From: Methylococcaceae bacterium | Lineage (GTDB): Bacteria; Pseudomonadota; Gammaproteobacteria; Methylococcales; Methylomonadaceae | Length of the DNA stretch: 46,544 nucleotides | Assembly: GCA_030627205.1 (NCBI GenBank) | Contig: DAOUSN010000019.1 | Coordinates: forward strand, 1-46,544 | Reading direction: 5' to 3' | Shown here: piece by piece, positions 28,421 to 37,176 of the stretch | Numbering within the stretch: the first letter of the stretch is position 1 | How the letters are laid out: the number at the start of each line of letters is the position of its first letter | Made by a program: the position numbers and the translations under genes | The notes under the pieces: generated by a model | What the model was told of the DNA's origin: nothing | What the model saw: only the letters and a program-made list of their open reading frames with translations | Database searches by the model: none

Positions 28421-29062
28421 TTATGCTGCGTCTACTAGTTCACGAATTTCACGAGCAGATTCAGCAGGAGATGGTGCGCCATAAATTGCAGCTCCAACCA
28501 CTATAATATCTGCACCAGCACGGACTACATCTTGAACTGTTGATTGATTAATACCTCCTGCAACGGAAATACGAACGCCTAAGTCTAAACTCGCAATTAA
28601 ATTTAAGTCATTAAAAGGTGTGTCGCCTGCGGCTTGTGCATCAAGACCTGTATGAATTCCAATAATTTGTGCGCCAGCTTCAACCATATCTCTTGCACAG
28701 GCTTCTTTATCAGCAACATTGATTAAGTCGATTTGAGTTTCTGAGCCATTTGCATTACTTGCTTTAATGACACCCTTACAAGTTGCAGCACCTGATACAC
28801 CTAATACTGTGCAAATATCAGCACCAGCTTCATAAAAAGGGGTTGATTCGTATTCTCCAGCATCCATCGTTTTAAGATCAACTAATAATAATTGATCAGG
28901 AAATCTAGCTCTTAATTCTTTAACTAAATTAATGCCATTGTGTTTTATACAAGGGGTTCCAATTTCGAAAATATCGACATGAGGAGCCACTTCCTCTGCA
29001 AGAGCAATAGTTGCGTCAAAATCTAAAGAATCTAATGCCATTTGAATTAATGGTGTTGCCAT
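28421..29062 (-). CDS. hxlA: 3-hexulose-6-phosphate synthase
   Basis: Condenses formaldehyde with ribulose-5-phosphate, the key carbon-fixing step of RuMP methylotrophs. The 213-aa protein of the OMP decarboxylase suprafamily has the D-x-K-x-x-D catalytic pattern in LLVDLKTMDAGEYE, EIGTPCIKHNG near residue 33, GIHTGLDAQ, and the phosphate-binding VAGGIN and VVGAAIYG loops. TTGGAG precedes the ATG with good spacing. It is first in the cluster; a promoter with a perfect -35 box lies about 60 nt upstream. Its presence is the strongest indication of the organism's lifestyle. Confidence 0.97.
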   Translation of the reverse strand: MATPLIQMALDSLDFDATIALAEEVAPHVDIFEIGTPCIKHNGINLVKELRARFPDQLLLVDLKTMDAGEYESTPFYEAGADICTVLGVSGAATCKGVIKASNANGSETQIDLINVADKEACARDMVEAGAQIIGIHTGLDAQAAGDTPFNDLNLIASLDLGVRISVAGGINQSTVQDVVRAGADIIVVGAAIYGAPSPAESAREIRELVDAA

Positions 29063-29119
29063 GTTACATACTCCAAGTTGATTATAATTTTTTTACATAC
29101 TTAATTACGCGAGTCGCAC

Positions 29120-29147
29120 TTTAAAACAAAATAGGGACTAATGTCAA
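29120..29147 (-). promoter_or_regulatory. promoter of hxlA-hxlB
   Basis: On the minus strand a consensus TTGACA is followed after 16 bp by TTTAAA (four of six); an alternative -10 is TAAAGT at 18 bp. Predicted transcription start is about 45 nt before the ATG. Confidence 0.5.
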
Positions 29148-29150
29148 TGC

Positions 29151-29160
29151 CCAACGTTGG
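29151..29160. promoter_or_regulatory. palindrome CCAACGTTGG next to the hxlA -35 box
   Basis: A perfect 10-bp palindrome ends 3 bp upstream of the -35 hexamer. Location is that expected for an activator or repressor site of the RuMP operon; no regulator is identified. Confidence 0.4.
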
Positions 29161-29162
29161 TG

Positions 29163-29462
29163 CGTGAAAAAAAACCGCCTTTATTTTACTTTATCCTAAT
29201 GATTAAAAAATAGTTAAATTCAATAATCAAATCAGCTCATATTTTATTATTGTTTTCCTAATAGATTGTTAAATATACAAAAATATTTACTACTGACCAT
29301 TATTAATTTAAGGTTAAATCTTTAAATAGTTAACAAAAATTGTGAAAAATAAATTTATTGCTGACATAAAAATATTTTCATCAAGGCAAATAAAATAATT
29401 TTATTTTTTGCAAAAAATGCACTGTTTTTACCAAATAACGCGCTTTAATATGATAATTTAGT
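29163..29462. other. AT-rich intergenic region upstream of the RuMP promoter
   Basis: About 300 bp with no coding or RNA feature recognised. It contains an A8 tract beside the palindrome and a 16-bp AT palindrome (ATTTTTTGCAAAAAAT, 29405-29420) near the 3' end of the next gene. It may hold upstream regulatory sites. Confidence 0.4.
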
Positions 29463-30221
29463 TTACCATAGTAATTTAGTTAGCATATAATTATGCTCAT
29501 ATTTATCAGTCTCAATATCATAGATCACTGATGTAAGAGGCACGTGAGAAAGATAAAAAATGAATTTAGCGTTGTTTTTATCAATTGTATAATCAATTTT
29601 CAAACTTCCATGACTACCATTTTTAGAAGCTATCAAGACACTAGGAATTTCAGTTATATAATTTGGTACTAACTGATTTAGATGGCTAGGAAATTTATCA
29701 TGTACGGTTTTATATTTTAAAAACGCAGGTCTTATTTGCGTAAAAGCAACCCGCCTTTTCTGGTTAAGCTGATGAATATCTTTATCTATAACTAGAAAAA
29801 AATACCCTAGTGGTGATAGAAAAATAACCAGAACTATCATTAGAGCTACAATATTTTGTATAAACCGACTAACTTCCGCTTTACGTGCGGCTTTAGCATC
29901 ATTAAATTGCAATTTAGACCATAATTTTAAGTCATAAGCATTATAACACCCGCACTCAGAACATTCGCCTTTATCCCCTTTTTCTAATGATTTTCCACAT
30001 TGACCACAAGCTATAGGCAGGTATTTAAACCCCAATCTCAAAACAAATAATAAAAACAGGACGATTGTACAAAGATAAAATAACTGTTGTGGAGATTCAT
30101 TGAAATTAACTATTATTATCAGTGTAACAATAACATAAGCGAGCTGAAAAATATTAACCAGAGTCTTACTGCTACAACTTGTTTTTACGACAACTGTTTT
30201 TAAAGCAACAATTTTTATCAT
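29463..30221 (-). CDS. membrane protein with zinc ribbon and pseudopilin-like tail
   Basis: A 252-aa protein of unknown function. Two hydrophobic helices (about 24-40 and 46-64), a cytoplasmic-type zinc ribbon with CxxC pairs at 72/75 and 87/90, a third helix (about 122-145), then a C-terminal domain (about 150-252) with VHDKFPSHLNQLVPNYI, which resembles the C-terminal domain of type II secretion pseudopilins. It follows the SPOR-protein gene by 35 nt on the same strand and may share its transcript. A role in the envelope is inferred from topology only. Confidence 0.65.
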   Translation of the reverse strand: MIKIVALKTVVVKTSCSSKTLVNIFQLAYVIVTLIIIVNFNESPQQLFYLCTIVLFLLFVLRLGFKYLPIACGQCGKSLEKGDKGECSECGCYNAYDLKLWSKLQFNDAKAARKAEVSRFIQNIVALMIVLVIFLSPLGYFFLVIDKDIHQLNQKRRVAFTQIRPAFLKYKTVHDKFPSHLNQLVPNYITEIPSVLIASKNGSHGSLKIDYTIDKNNAKFIFYLSHVPLTSVIYDIETDKYEHNYMLTKLLW

Positions 30222-30256
30222 TATTCTTAACCTAGCTCCGTTATAGATAACAAAAG

Positions 30257-30949
30257 CTACCCCTTAAATTCTAAAACCAAGGCATCTATTCCATTATGTC
30301 GCAAACGAGCCTTAATAGTGATAACTGAATCTAAACCTAAAAATGGTCCCATTTTAATTCTATTCCAAGCCACATTACCTACCATTGCTCGTTCAATGCG
30401 TGATTCAACGCCTATAGCTGTTAATTTATCATGAAGTTTTTTAGCCTCTAAGAAATCACGAAAAGAACCTGCCTGCATAATATATTTACCCCCTTTTTTT
30501 AACGTTCCTATCTGCTCCTCCCTAATGCGGGTTTTAATTTCATGTTCAGGAATAACCACTTCTAATTTAGGTAAAATAGTATAAAAATCAAACCGAGGCT
30601 CTTTTGGAACTGCATCTTGTTTAGTAGGTGACACCACTTTCTGTTTAATTTTTGCTTGAGCTTTCGCTGCTAATGCTTGAATACTTTTTTTCTGTAATTG
30701 TTTTTTTGCAATTAATTCTTCATTTTGTGACTTACTAACATCACTGATATTATTAGTGGCTAATAGACTATCTAAATCAACTATAGTCTTAGAAAAATTA
30801 GGCGTTAAAAACGAGGTGGTAAATAAAAACGCTATTACGACAAAAACTACAATCAACATCCAGTCTAATCCAGTTAGCCGTGCTTTTTTAGTTTTTTTTA
30901 ATCGCTTAGATTTTTTATTTTGGGTGCGATTTTTATAATCTTTAGGCAT
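30257..30949 (-). CDS. SPOR-domain membrane protein
   Basis: A 230-aa protein with a basic N terminus (RTQNKKSKRLKKTKK), one membrane helix (about 29-48), a coiled/charged region of about 100 residues, and a C-terminal SPOR domain (about 155-230) with YIMQAGSFRDFLEAKKLHDKL in two blocks and RIKMGPF. SPOR domains bind denuded glycan strands at the division septum; this is the argS-linked FtsN-like arrangement seen in many gammaproteobacteria. Its ATG immediately adjoins the argS stop codon. Confidence 0.9.
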   Translation of the reverse strand: MPKDYKNRTQNKKSKRLKKTKKARLTGLDWMLIVVFVVIAFLFTTSFLTPNFSKTIVDLDSLLATNNISDVSKSQNEELIAKKQLQKKSIQALAAKAQAKIKQKVVSPTKQDAVPKEPRFDFYTILPKLEVVIPEHEIKTRIREEQIGTLKKGGKYIMQAGSFRDFLEAKKLHDKLTAIGVESRIERAMVGNVAWNRIKMGPFLGLDSVITIKARLRHNGIDALVLEFKG

Positions 30950-32710
30950 TTACATTACCTCTGGCGAATTAATACCTAATAAGTTTAATCCATTGCTAAG
31001 GACTTGTTTAATTGCAGTAATCAAATTTAAACGTGCATTACGCAAATCGACCTTATCAACTAAAAATTGATGCGCGTTATAGTAAACATGAAAATCATTG
31101 GCTAATTCACGTAAATAATGAATTAATTGATGTGGTTCATAATTTAATGCCGATTTTTCTAAAACCTCTACATAACGAGATAGGGTATTTAATAATTTGA
31201 CTTCATAAGATTCTGTTAATAATGTTAGGCTATCCATGCCTAAATTTAAATCTCTCTCCAAACCTTTTTCATCTAATTGTCGTAATACACTACATATTCT
31301 AGCATAAGCATATTGTACATAAAACACAGGGTTTTCATTAGTTTTTGAGGTTGCCAATTTTAAGTCAAAATCCATGTGTTGTTCAGAACGTCGCATTAAA
31401 TAAAAAAACCGCGCTGCATCTTTACCTACTTCACTCCGTAATTGGCGTAAAGTTACAAATTCTCCTGAGCGCGTTGACATAGATATTTTCTCCTCTCCCC
31501 TATATAATACTGCAAATTGTACCAATAAAACTTTTAATTTTTCAGCACCAGCACCTAATGCCAATAATGCGGCATTGATACGAGGAATATATCCATGATG
31601 ATCTGCTCCCCAAATATTAATAATTTGATCGTAGCCTCTTTCAAGTTTATTTAGATGATAAGCAATATCAGATGCAAAATAAGTTGTTTGTCCATTATCA
31701 CGTACTACAACTCGATCTTTTTCATCGCCAAATTTAGTTGATTCAAACCAAACAGCACCATCTTTATTATAAAGGTAACCTTTTTCTTTCAAATTATTTA
31801 GAGCTGCGTCAATAGCGCCTTGTTCTATCAATTGACGCTCAGAAAACCAATGATGATAATCAACACCAAACTCGCTTAAATCAACTTTAATATCATCTAA
31901 AATAACCTGTAAACCTGCTTGAAAAACATCTCGATATTGAGTAGTTCCTAATAAAGTTTTTGTTCGTTCAATTAAAGCATCAATATGTATCTCTTTATCA
32001 CCTCCATGCCCTTCGTCAACAGGAATATCTTCTAAAACTAATTCAGCAGGATGGCGGTATTCATTGTGTACACTATGGTGTAATTTCCATGCGATTTCAC
32101 GAACATATTCTCCTCGATAACCATTACTAGGAAAAACTACTACTTCACCACACTCTTCTAAATAACGTAGCCAAATACTAGTTGTTAATATATCCATTTG
32201 TCGCCCAGCGTCATTCACGTAATATTCTCGGTGAACTTCAAAACCGACAGCGGCTAATAAATCGGCAACAGCAGAACCATAAGCTGCGCCACGTCCATGA
32301 CCAACATGTAAAGGTCCAGTTGGATTTGCTGAGACAAATTCAACCTGTATTTTCTTTCCAGCCCCGACTTTACTTAAACCAAATTGAGTACCTTGCTGAT
32401 GAATTGTTGAAATAATTTGGTACGATTTATCAGGGTTAATAAAAAAATTAATAAACCCAGGCCCTGCAATTTCTACCTTAACTATAGCGTCATTATCAGG
32501 TAAGACCTCAATAATTTTTTGCGCTAATATGCGCGGATTGATTTTAGCAGGTTTAGCTAGTATCAGTGCCAAATTAGAGGAAAAATCACCATGAGAGCTA
32601 TCACGAGCGCGTTCAATAGTAATATTAGGTATTATTGATTGATCTAAAACACCTTCTTTTTTAAGACTTACAACAGCTTGCTGAATAAGTGTTTTCAACG
32701 TTTGTTTCAT
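30950..32710 (-). CDS. argS: arginyl-tRNA synthetase
   Basis: Class I aminoacyl-tRNA synthetase charging tRNA-Arg. The protein has the N-terminal Add1 domain, the HIGH-type motif in [15 protein letters not shown], the [19 protein letters not shown] region (here [17 protein letters not shown]), the KMSK-equivalent [14 protein letters not shown], and the DALR anticodon-binding domain ending [11 protein letters not shown] chose ATG 32710 ([11 protein letters not shown], 586 aa) because it matches the family N terminus; an upstream in-frame ATG at 32755 adds 15 unrelated residues. Neither has a convincing ribosome binding site. Confidence 0.95.
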   Translation of the reverse strand: MKQTLKTLIQQAVVSLKKEGVLDQSIIPNITIERARDSSHGDFSSNLALILAKPAKINPRILAQKIIEVLPDNDAIVKVEIAGPGFINFFINPDKSYQIISTIHQQGTQFGLSKVGAGKKIQVEFVSANPTGPLHVGHGRGAAYGSAVADLLAAVGFEVHREYYVNDAGRQMDILTTSIWLRYLEECGEVVVFPSNGYRGEYVREIAWKLHHSVHNEYRHPAELVLEDIPVDEGHGGDKEIHIDALIERTKTLLGTTQYRDVFQAGLQVILDDIKVDLSEFGVDYHHWFSERQLIEQGAIDAALNNLKEKGYLYNKDGAVWFESTKFGDEKDRVVVRDNGQTTYFASDIAYHLNKLERGYDQIINIWGADHHGYIPRINAALLALGAGAEKLKVLLVQFAVLYRGEEKISMSTRSGEFVTLRQLRSEVGKDAARFFYLMRRSEQHMDFDLKLATSKTNENPVFYVQYAYARICSVLRQLDEKGLERDLNLGMDSLTLLTESYEVKLLNTLSRYVEVLEKSALNYEPHQLIHYLRELANDFHVYYNAHQFLVDKVDLRNARLNLITAIKQVLSNGLNLLGINSPEVM

Positions 32711-32870
32711 TATTTTACAGCATTTAATAGGTTCAAAATTCTGTGTATTATCCATGAATTTTTAATGATTAGCTATTATGTTCAAACTAAAAACTTAATT
32801 CAACCGATACTTTATTTCTTCCCTCCTTTGTTTAGCTATTGTAGAATGGTTCATTTTTCAGGTAACTTAA

Positions 32871-33875
32871 ATGGCCATTTCAAAGCCTGTTCATCGTATT
32901 GCTTTAACAGCTGGAGAACCTGCAGGTATAGGACCTGATTTATGCATTAAACTTGCACAACAGGCTCAAAATTGTGAATTAGTGATTATTGCTGATCCTG
33001 ATATGCTGGCACTACGTGCCGAACTTCTTGGTTTACCGCTAATAATCAATAATTTTGATCCTTTAGCTCAAGCTAAACCGCAACAACCCGGGATTATTAC
33101 CGTTTTCCCTACCTCATTAAAAAAAACGGTGGTGTGTAAGCAATTAAACAAAGCAAATAGTCGTTATGTTTTAGAAACAATACGCCTTGCAACACAAGGA
33201 TGCCTAGATGGTTTATTTGCCGCTATGGTTACAGCACCTGTACATAAAGGGATTATTAATGAGGCTAAACTAAAATTTACGGGACATACTGAATATATTG
33301 CTAAAATAACAGGTGCTACAGCAGTGATGATGTTAGCAACAGAAGGCTTAAGAGTTGCACTTGCTACCACACATTTACCCTTAATAAAAGTATCAAAAGC
33401 GATCACTAAAAAAAGCTTAAGCACTATTATTCAAATTTTAGAGCGTGATTTAAGATTACGTTTTGGTATTAGTAAACCCAATATACTAGTCTGTGGGCTT
33501 AACCCTCATGCGGGAGAAGATGGATATTTAGGCTCAGAAGAAATTGATACTATTCGCCCTGTATTAGATAAATTTCGCCAACAAGGTTTTAATTTACAAG
33601 GCCCTTTACCTGCGGATACTATTTTTACCCCAAAGTACTTAGAGTCTGCTGATGCGGTTTTAGCAATGTATCATGACCAAGGTTTACCAGTTTTAAAACA
33701 TTTAGGTTTTGGAAAAGCAGTTAATATCACTCTAGGACTACCTATAATACGTACCTCTGTCGATCATGGTACGGCAATGGAACTTGCAGGAACTGGTGAT
33801 GCTGATTGTGGTAGTTTAGAGCTAGCGATAACAATAGCATTGGACATCATTAACCGCAACACCTTATTGTTTTAA
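32871..33875 (+). CDS. pdxA: 4-hydroxythreonine-4-phosphate dehydrogenase
   Basis: NAD-dependent enzyme of the DXP-dependent pyridoxal phosphate pathway, acting before PdxJ. The 334-aa protein has LTAGEPAGIGPDL at the start, the TAPVHKG and FTGHTEYIA blocks with a metal-binding histidine, LNPHAGEDGYLG, and MYHDQGLPVLK with another ligand. It precedes rsmA by 2 nt, the conserved pdxA-rsmA (ksgA) order. It is divergent from argS. Confidence 0.96.
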   Translation: MAISKPVHRIALTAGEPAGIGPDLCIKLAQQAQNCELVIIADPDMLALRAELLGLPLIINNFDPLAQAKPQQPGIITVFPTSLKKTVVCKQLNKANSRYVLETIRLATQGCLDGLFAAMVTAPVHKGIINEAKLKFTGHTEYIAKITGATAVMMLATEGLRVALATTHLPLIKVSKAITKKSLSTIIQILERDLRLRFGISKPNILVCGLNPHAGEDGYLGSEEIDTIRPVLDKFRQQGFNLQGPLPADTIFTPKYLESADAVLAMYHDQGLPVLKHLGFGKAVNITLGLPIIRTSVDHGTAMELAGTGDADCGSLELAITIALDIINRNTLLF

Positions 33876-33877
33876 TT

Positions 33878-34666
33878 ATGGCACATCAAGCACGTAAACG
33901 TTTTGGGCAAAATTTTCTCCAAGATCATAATGTTATTAATCAAATACTTAGCTCTATTCAAATAGAAAAAAACCAACATTGGGTTGAAATTGGTCCTGGA
34001 CAAGGTGCATTAACACAACCTCTACTAGACCAAGGGATGAGACTTGATATAGTCGAACTTGATAGGGACTTGGTAACACTTTTAAGGGATAAATTTAGCC
34101 AATATTCTAATCTTACGATTCATAGTGGTGACGCACTTAAATTTGACTTTCAAAGCTTAGTTCAAACTACCTGTAAATTACGTATTATCGGTAATCTGCC
34201 TTACAATATTTCTACACCACTCTTATTTCATCTGCTTAGTAATGCAGGCATGATAGAAGATATGCACTTTATGCTACAAAAAGAAGTGGTTGATCGAATA
34301 TGTGCCGCTCCTGGTAGTAAAAAATATGGCAGATTAAGCGTGATGATACAATATCATTGTCACGGTGAATTGTTATTTGATGTTCCTCCTGAAAGTTTTA
34401 GCCCTATTCCAAAAGTTATGTCAGCTATCGTGCGTTTAGTGCCACATTTACAACCTCCTGTCAATATTCCATCTGTCACTATATTAAATAAAGTGGTTAC
34501 TCATGCTTTTTCACAACGACGTAAAACCATCAGAAATTCACTTAAAAAACTTTTAAACGAACAGCAAATCAATGCTTTAGGAATAAATCCAAAAGCAAGA
34601 GCAGAAGAAATAACATTATTAGAATTTGCAAAATTAGCTAATTTTATTAATGCTAACTATCAATAA
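33878..34666 (+). CDS. rsmA: 16S rRNA (adenine1518/1519-N6) dimethyltransferase
   Basis: Also called KsgA: dimethylates two adjacent adenines in the 3'-terminal helix of 16S rRNA late in 30S assembly. The 262-aa protein has KRFGQNFLQD, the SAM-binding GPGQGALT, the acidic VELDRD, and the catalytic NLPYNIST motif, with the C-terminal FSQRRKTIRNSLK block. Coupled to pdxA. apaG/apaH, often downstream, are absent; transcription probably ends at the hairpin at 34808. Confidence 0.97.
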   Translation: MAHQARKRFGQNFLQDHNVINQILSSIQIEKNQHWVEIGPGQGALTQPLLDQGMRLDIVELDRDLVTLLRDKFSQYSNLTIHSGDALKFDFQSLVQTTCKLRIIGNLPYNISTPLLFHLLSNAGMIEDMHFMLQKEVVDRICAAPGSKKYGRLSVMIQYHCHGELLFDVPPESFSPIPKVMSAIVRLVPHLQPPVNIPSVTILNKVVTHAFSQRRKTIRNSLKKLLNEQQINALGINPKARAEEITLLEFAKLANFINANYQ

Positions 34667-34678
34667 AACTGCGACAGT

Positions 34679-34694
34679 TTGTCACGCGTGACAA
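34679..34694. repeat. 16-bp perfect palindrome after rsmA
   Basis: TTGTCACGCGTGACAA reads the same on both strands, 12 nt beyond the rsmA stop. It is GC-richer than its surroundings. Such uninterrupted palindromes are typical of homodimeric regulator sites. Confidence 0.7.
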
Positions 34695-34807
34695 TTTGCC
34701 ACATTCTAAAATAGAATTTAAACCTTTAAAATACACCCAATGTTTAAACAAGCCTCTTCCTCCTGAAGATAAACATTTTTATATTTCCTTAAATTACTCT
34801 CGTATAT

Positions 34808-34834
34808 TGCGGCTATTTTAGCCGCATTTTTTTT
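34808..34834 (+). terminator. rho-independent terminator
   Basis: Eight-bp perfect stem TGCGGCTA/TAGCCGCA with a 3-nt loop and a run of eight T's. It lies 142 nt after rsmA, so it may end that transcript or a small RNA from the preceding gap. Confidence 0.9.
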
Positions 34835-34875
34835 GCCCGTTACAAAATCTTAGGATTTAGCCTTAATTAAATAAA

Positions 34876-35109
34876 CTATTTCTTTTTAATATAAAAAACC
34901 TGTTGCTTATCCTCCTTTTTTAAAAATTCAATCAATTGATGTCCAGATTGCTCACTATAAACCCCAATATCCAAATGTGCCGCAGGATCTGTTGCGGTAA
35001 GTTTAATCACCTGACTGCTTTTAACTTCTGATAATGCTTTTTTTAAGCGCAGTAAAGGCAAGGGACAATGCAAACCAATTGCATTAACTTCTAAATCAAA
35101 TTTAATCAT
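34876..35109 (-). CDS. tusA: TusA-family sulfur carrier protein
   Basis: Small sulfur-relay protein; in E. coli TusA accepts persulfide sulfur from IscS for tRNA thiolation. The 77-aa product has the family motif GLHCPLPLLRLKKAL with the active cysteine in CPxP, and a DPAAHLDI segment. I chose ATG 35109 because GAGAA lies upstream with normal spacing and the protein then matches family length; the in-frame extension to 35175 adds 22 residues not seen in the family. It is divergent from cysG. YeeD/YrkI-type relatives cannot be excluded. Confidence 0.85.
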   Translation of the reverse strand: MIKFDLEVNAIGLHCPLPLLRLKKALSEVKSSQVIKLTATDPAAHLDIGVYSEQSGHQLIEFLKKEDKQQVFYIKKK

Positions 35110-35176
35110 AATTTTCTCAAGTTCCGAAATAACGCTTATAATAGCATCCTCAGTAACATTTAAAAATGATAACATA

Positions 35177-36571
35177 ATGGATTATTTTCCTATCTTCTTA
35201 AGTTTAAAGCAACAGCCTTGTCTTGTCATTGGCGGCGGAGAGATTGCTACCCGTAAAATTAAACTGTTAGCGAAAGCTAATGCTAAAATTACTGTGATTG
35301 CAGAATATATGAGTGATTCGGTGATAGCACTAGGAAAGGTTCAATCACTGATATTATTAAAAAAAACCTTTACTATTGACGATATAGAAAGATATAGGTT
35401 AGTGGTTTCAGCAACGAATAATGTTGCTCTCAATGAATCGGTTGCTAAAATTTGTACAGAAAAAAACATTCTAGTTAATGTTGTTGATAACCCAAAATTA
35501 TGTAGTTTTATTTTTCCAGCGATTGTAGACCGCTCTCCAATTATTGCAGCGATTTCAACTGGTGGTGTTTCCCCTGTTTTAGCAAGATTATTACGCGCTA
35601 AAATAGAAACCGTTATTCCAACTCAATTTGGGAAATTAGCATTATTGGCAGAAAAATTTAGAAATCGTGTTAAACAACAAATAAATGAAGTAGCCCAACG
35701 ACGAATTTTTTGGGAAAAAGTATTACAAGGATCAGTTGCTGAGTTAGTGTTTGCAGGAAAACATCAACAAGCAGAAATTCTATTACAAAAACAATTAGAT
35801 AGTACAAATGGCTTAATAAATAAAGGTGAAGTCTATCTGGTAGGTGCAGGTCCTGGCGATCCAGATTTATTAACTTTTAGAGCGTTACGTTTAATGCAGC
35901 AAGCCGATGTTGTTGTTTATGATCGCTTAGTTTCCCCTGAAATTTTAGAATTGGTTCGACGAGATTCTCAGCAAATTTATGTTGGTAAACAACGGGATAA
36001 TCATAGTTTACCACAAGCTTCAATCAATGAACTATTGGCAAAATTAGCTAAACAAGGTAAGCGGGTTGTACGTTTAAAAGGTGGAGATCCTTTTATTTTT
36101 GGACGTGGTGGCGAAGAAATTGAAACCTTAATGGAACAAGGCGTTAGTTTTCAAGTCGTTCCTGGAATTACAGCCGCCTCAGGATGCGCTACTTATGCGG
36201 GGATTCCCCTTACTCATAGAGATCATGCACAATCATGTACTTTTGTTACGGGTCATCTTAAGGATGGATCAATTAATTTAAATTGGCAGCAACTTAGCGC
36301 ACCAAATCAAACGATTGTTATTTATATGGGATTAATCGGATTAAAAAAGATTTGTGAACAATTAATTCAACATGGATGCCCTAAAGATCATCCGATAGCA
36401 CTGATTCAACAAGGAACAACAATCCATCAAAAAATAATAACGGGAACATTGGCTGATTTACCCGATGCAATTGTTAAAGAAGAAATAAAACCACCTACAC
36501 TCATTATTATTGGATCAGTTGTGAGTCTAGCTCAAAAATTAGCGTGGTTTAAGCAACCAATAATTCAGTAA
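35177..36571 (+). CDS. cysG: siroheme synthase CysG (trifunctional)
   Basis: Makes siroheme, the cofactor of sulfite and nitrite reductases, from uroporphyrinogen III. The 464-aa fusion has an N-terminal dehydrogenase/ferrochelatase domain (VIGGGEIATRK, VNVVDNPKLCSF, STGGVSPVLARLLR; about 1-205) and a C-terminal SAM uroporphyrinogen methyltransferase (VYLVGAGPGDPDLLT, VVYDRLVS, RLKGGDPFIFGRGGEE, VPGITAASGCATYAGIPLTHR). Length is close to E. coli CysG (457). It suggests assimilatory sulfite/nitrite reduction. Divergent from tusA, another sulfur gene. Confidence 0.96.
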   Translation: MDYFPIFLSLKQQPCLVIGGGEIATRKIKLLAKANAKITVIAEYMSDSVIALGKVQSLILLKKTFTIDDIERYRLVVSATNNVALNESVAKICTEKNILVNVVDNPKLCSFIFPAIVDRSPIIAAISTGGVSPVLARLLRAKIETVIPTQFGKLALLAEKFRNRVKQQINEVAQRRIFWEKVLQGSVAELVFAGKHQQAEILLQKQLDSTNGLINKGEVYLVGAGPGDPDLLTFRALRLMQQADVVVYDRLVSPEILELVRRDSQQIYVGKQRDNHSLPQASINELLAKLAKQGKRVVRLKGGDPFIFGRGGEEIETLMEQGVSFQVVPGITAASGCATYAGIPLTHRDHAQSCTFVTGHLKDGSINLNWQQLSAPNQTIVIYMGLIGLKKICEQLIQHGCPKDHPIALIQQGTTIHQKIITGTLADLPDAIVKEEIKPPTLIIIGSVVSLAQKLAWFKQPIIQ

Positions 36572-36726
36572 AAATTCAATTTTATTAGGCAAAATAGCAC
36601 TTGGTGAAAACAAATAGTAATTAAATTTAATAAAAGTTATTGAATGTTTTTGTTAAATTATCTATCATTGATAAGATTATATTTCAACAGGGATACCCCC
36701 TATTTAATACATAAAGAGAGAAAAAA

Positions 36727-37080
36727 ATGGAAAAAATGAAAAAAACATTAATTATTACAGCAACTATCGCCCTAATTGGTTTAAGTGCGCCTTCATTTGC
36801 AGCATCTGAGGCTGATTTAGAAAAAGTAGGTAAAAAAATCTATGACCGTGCATTTGGTCGCGGTTGTGGCGCTTGTCATGATATTACAACAAATCCTCAA
36901 TTATCTAAGTTAATTAAAGCTGGTACTTTAGATAAAGCTAAATTTACAAAAATTGTAATAGAAGGTAAAAATGGTATGCCTGCTGCATTAAAAGAAATGA
37001 TGAAAATTAAACCTGTTGTTAAAGCAGGTTTAAGCGAAGAAGAAGCGATTGATGCGGTTTATAAATTTTTGAGTAAATAA
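36727..37080 (+). CDS. small periplasmic c-type cytochrome
   Basis: A 117-aa exported cytochrome c with a signal peptide cut near SFA-AS and a single heme-binding CGACH motif. NGMPAALKE may supply the axial methionine. The mature part is about 92 residues, the size of class I electron carriers. AAAGAGAG upstream is a good ribosome binding site; ATG 36727 and ATG 36736 are both usable. It stands alone between cysG and yqaA and is closed by a strong terminator, so it is probably monocistronic. The redox partner is unknown; in methylotrophs candidates include methanol oxidation or oxidase electron delivery. Confidence 0.85.
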   Translation: MEKMKKTLIITATIALIGLSAPSFAASEADLEKVGKKIYDRAFGRGCGACHDITTNPQLSKLIKAGTLDKAKFTKIVIEGKNGMPAALKEMMKIKPVVKAGLSEEEAIDAVYKFLSK

Positions 37081-37103
37081 AAAGTTATCTAAATATAGTT
37101 TGT

Positions 37104-37148
37104 AAAGCCGTATAAAGTGGGTAAACCCCATACTATACGGCTTTTTTT
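37104..37148 (+). terminator. rho-independent terminator after cytochrome c gene
   Basis: Outer 11-bp stem AAAGCCGTATA/TATACGGCTTT enclosing an inner GGG/CCC hairpin, followed by seven T's. The GTG at 37117 proposed by naive frame extension of the next gene lies inside this hairpin. Confidence 0.92.
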
Positions 37149-37176
37149 ATTAAAGTTATCAGCAGAAATTTTTACT

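Noticed and set aside
32711..32755. N-terminal extension of argS
   Set aside because: Arginyl-tRNA synthetases start at MKQxLxxLI; 15 extra residues look untranslated, though no ribosome binding site decides it.
35110..35175. N-terminal extension of tusA
   Set aside because: A ribosome binding site lies before ATG 35109, and TusA proteins are about 75-80 aa.
37117..37176. N-terminal extension of yqaA from a GTG
   Set aside because: The GTG lies inside the terminator hairpin of the preceding gene, and the extra residues are not family-like.
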